NCBI GenBank assembly: GCA_946491675.1
Contig: CAMLYN010000079.1
Span: 1-5,608 of the forward strand
Length of the DNA stretch: 5,608 bases
DNA from: an uncultured Mycoplasmatota bacterium
GTDB lineage: Bacteria > Bacillota_I > Bacilli_A > RF39 > UBA660
Reading direction: 5' to 3'
The notes under the pieces were generated by a model. The model ran no database searches. It saw only the letters and a list, made by a program, of their open reading frames with translations, and was not told the origin of the DNA. The translations under genes were made by a program, and so were the position numbers. Within the stretch, counting starts at the first letter, position 1. Each line of letters opens with the position of its first letter. Below, one piece after another: positions 3,330-5,608 of this stretch.

Positions 3330-5608
3330 AATATGTTTTTATAACATCGACAATATTGTCTTTTTTTATTTTTCTAGTAGCAATTAAGAAAGATAAATAA
3401 TTAATAATAATTACTCCCAAAATACAAATCAATAATGGAGGAATAAAAATATTTAAAGGAACATCAAGTAAACTATTAAAAGTTGTCTTGTTAATCATCG
3501 TAATTCTTATAAATATTACAGCTATAAGTATAAATATTAATAAGCCAAATAAGAGTGATTTTAAACTTAGCATTAAGCTTTCATAAAAAATCATTTTGTT
3601 AAATTGTTTGTTAGATAATCCTAAACTTTTTAAAACAGCAAATTCTCTTCTTCTTAAATTTAGATTTGCACTTATTGTTCCAATAATACTAATTACAGTT
3701 ATAAATACGATTAATCCTAAAGTCATATAAATAACTAATTTAACACAATTAATAGTAACAATATCGTTATGCATTGTAACAAAACTATTATAATAATATG
3801 TATTAGGATAGTCATCGATAATTGTTTGAATTTCTTTATCAAACTCTAAATAATTTTCACTTGCAATATATAAATCAATATAATCCATATTCATATCTTT
3901 CATTTCCAAAATTAAAGTTGGTATCATATTATAAGTAAAATTATCTCCAAATTTACTTAAATTACCATAATCTTCAATAACATTAGCTTGATATTCAGCT
4001 ACATAATTATTATCTATATCATATAGTTTTAAATTAATCACTTCATCTTCAAAGAATGATTCATTCATTAATTTATCATCTTGATTAATAATATTGCCTA
4101 CTATCATTGGATTATCATTAGTAATATTAAAATGTTCTTTTAAACTTTGATAACTTTTAGAATCGATATAAGAAACACTTAAGTGATTATTGCTGAGGTT
4201 ATAAACTTGACTATCTGTTTCAAATAAATAAAATTCGCCATCCGTATAAACATAATCATCAACACTAGATAAACTAGTAATTTGATCTATTATATGATAA
4301 TCCTCTTTTAAAACTTGTAACTTAATATATTTTTCGTATGGGGAAATTTCAATAAAATGTAACAATAAAGTTAGTAGACAAGAAGTGGTTAAAAACAAAA
4401 TTATTCCAATAACAATAGAAATAGTAGTTATTCGATATTTAGAGCGATCCCTAGTTACACTTTTAGCCGATATTAATCCTGTAATACCAAATAATTTTTT
4501 AACTATCTTTTTTTCTTTTTTATATTTAAATTTTTTAGTTTGCCTAACTTCTTCAATTATATTAATCGAACTTGCTACTCTTGCAACTGAAAATGTTGCG
4601 AATAAAGTACTAATTATAATAAATACCAAAGAAACAATAATAAAAAGTGGATATACTTCTAAAGTATAAATATGAGAGGCAATACCTAATAATAGATTAT
4701 TAACAATTAATAATACTAGATAAACAAAACCTAAACTTAGTAAAAAGCCTAAAGGAATAGCAATAGCTAAAATGATTAATGCTTCTAAAAATACTGAAAA
4801 TAATATTTGTTTAGGACTTGCCCCAATACTTTTATACATGGCATAACTTTTTTTCTTTTCGTTAACTGATATCGAAAAAGCATTATAAATGATGAAAAAT
4901 ATAATAAAAGCTAAAATTAAACAAAGGAACATCGTAAGTAAAAAATAAATAGCAGTCGCATTATCACTTGGACTAATACTGGCAGGATCGCTTCCTGCAT
5001 AATGGTATAGTACTGGACTATTTAAATAAATTTGAGAACTATTAAAGTCACTGGCAATATCTCTTAAGTTATTATAAATATTTTTATATGATTTTAAATA
5101 AACAAAATATAAAGAATTGTTATTTGTTTCTTCTTCTTTAGTAAAAATTAAGTTAGTTAAATTTAAATTATATAAAAAATTGTTAGTATAAATCCCTACT
5201 ACTTGATAATCTTGGCCATCGATATTAAAATTATCCCCTATTTTTAAGTCATATCTACTCGATGTTTCATTATTGATAATTATTTCCTTATTATTAGTTG
5301 GCATCTTGCCTTTTAAATTAATGTCTAAATTAAAATCGTCACTAATACTATATAAATTATCTTTTATTTGAAAAATATAAAAATATTTTAAAACTCTTTC
5401 ATCATTTAATATATCTTTTTCACTAATACTTGTATTATAGATAATAGCATGATAATCACCATATAAATCAATAGTACTATTAATTTGATTTTGTCTAATT
5501 GTCGAAACAGCTAAACCAACGGAAAATAATAAAATACAAGATAGTAAAACACTAATAAAACATAAAATAAAATTCTTCTTATTTTTAAATAAATTTTTTA
5601 TTGTTAAT
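3328..5608 (-). CDS. ABC transporter permease with two FtsX domains, N-terminus cut by the window edge
   Basis: This is the integral membrane subunit of a type VII (MacB/LolCDE/FtsX-like) ABC system. The frame is open from the stop at 3328 to the right edge, giving 759 visible residues. The ATG at 5304 is internal: upstream codons still encode LTIKNLFKNKKNFILCFISV, the typical cytoplasmic lead-in and first helix of such permeases, so only a few residues are probably missing. Layout in visible numbering: helix 1 (about 13-35), outer domain with DLKIGDNFNIDGQDYQVVGI (120-139), helices 2-4 (219-342), helix 5 (392-417), second outer domain (418-618) and helices 6-8 (621-744). Both halves keep the coupling-helix signature, YAMYKSIGASPKQI and FAVLKSLGLSNKQF. 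Substrate is unknown: lipoprotein release, peptide efflux or antibiotic resistance are all possible. The ATPase is not in the window and may lie upstream. Confidence 0.9.
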   Translation of the reverse strand, partial: LTIKNLFKNKKNFILCFISVLLSCILLFSVGLAVSTIRQNQINSTIDLYGDYHAIIYNTSISEKDILNDERVLKYFYIFQIKDNLYSISDDFNLDINLKGKMPTNNKEIIINNETSSRYDLKIGDNFNIDGQDYQVVGIYTNNFLYNLNLTNLIFTKEEETNNNSLYFVYLKSYKNIYNNLRDIASDFNSSQIYLNSPVLYHYAGSDPASISPSDNATAIYFLLTMFLCLILAFIIFFIIYNAFSISVNEKKKSYAMYKSIGASPKQILFSVFLEALIILAIAIPLGFLLSLGFVYLVLLIVNNLLLGIASHIYTLEVYPLFIIVSLVFIIISTLFATFSVARVASSINIIEEVRQTKKFKYKKEKKIVKKLFGITGLISAKSVTRDRSKYRITTISIVIGIILFLTTSCLLTLLLHFIEISPYEKYIKLQVLKEDYHIIDQITSLSSVDDYVYTDGEFYLFETDSQVYNLSNNHLSVSYIDSKSYQSLKEHFNITNDNPMIVGNIINQDDKLMNESFFEDEVINLKLYDIDNNYVAEYQANVIEDYGNLSKFGDNFTYNMIPTLILEMKDMNMDYIDLYIASENYLEFDKEIQTIIDDYPNTYYYNSFVTMHNDIVTINCVKLVIYMTLGLIVFITVISIIGTISANLNLRRREFAVLKSLGLSNKQFNKMIFYESLMLSLKSLLFGLLIFILIAVIFIRITMINKTTFNSLLDVPLNIFIPPLLICILGVIIINYLSFLIATRKIKKDNIVDVIKTY

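Noticed and set aside
4385..4669. Plus-strand open frame of 94 codons with hydrophobic stretches
   Set aside because: It is the complement of membrane segments of the permease, with no start signals of its own.
1..5608. Mobile element, prophage, CRISPR array, tRNA or rRNA
   Set aside because: No terminal inverted repeats, transposase or integrase motifs, spaced repeats or RNA gene folds were visible; the region is ordinary chromosomal gene content apart from the regulatory layout.

Overview
This window is strongly AT-rich. It looks like chromosome from a low-GC, walled bacterium of the Bacilli/Erysipelotrichia/RF39-Izemoplasma side of Firmicutes-Tenericutes. The reasons are A/T-ending codons, Firmicutes-type Shine-Dalgarno sites, textbook sigma-A promoters and the gene order murG-murB-ftsQ(divIB)-(ftsA), which is that of the distal half of the Bacillus dcw (division and cell wall) cluster. 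MurB and MurG show that the organism makes peptidoglycan, so it is not a classical wall-less mycoplasma. No gene uses TGA as a stop, and the five main proteins contain no tryptophan if murG starts where its ribosome binding site indicates. The exact taxon cannot be given from the sequence.

Layout. Positions 1-2771 hold a tight minus-strand operon. It begins with murG (lipid II synthesis), then murB 4 nt later (UDP-MurNAc synthesis), then ftsQ/divIB 8 nt later (divisome assembly). At the left edge is what looks like the ribosome binding site, TTG start and first four codons of ftsA. Positions 2772-2922 are a divergent promoter region: an extended -10 promoter for murG on the minus strand and a perfect TTGACA-N17-TATAAT promoter for mraZ on the plus strand. 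It also holds a cluster of short repeats that may be operators. Positions 2923-3318 are a short, divergent MraZ-family regulator, which ends inside a hairpin terminator at 3304-3329. From 3328 to the right edge, on the minus strand, is a large FtsX-type ABC transporter permease (759 codons visible). It runs out of the window, so its true start lies just beyond.

How it fits together. MurB and MurG act at the first committed and last cytoplasmic steps of lipid II synthesis, and FtsQ and FtsA work in the septal machinery that consumes it. MraZ normally heads the dcw operon, directly upstream of rsmH, and represses it. Here it is a single-gene unit, back to back with murG and closed by its own terminator. 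This suggests a rewired cluster in which MraZ could control the division operon from a shared divergent promoter region. The permease converges on mraZ and has no visible functional tie to division; its ATPase partner is not in the window.

No insertion sequence, tRNA, rRNA, CRISPR array or phage gene is visible. No gene-free stretch exceeds about 150 bases.
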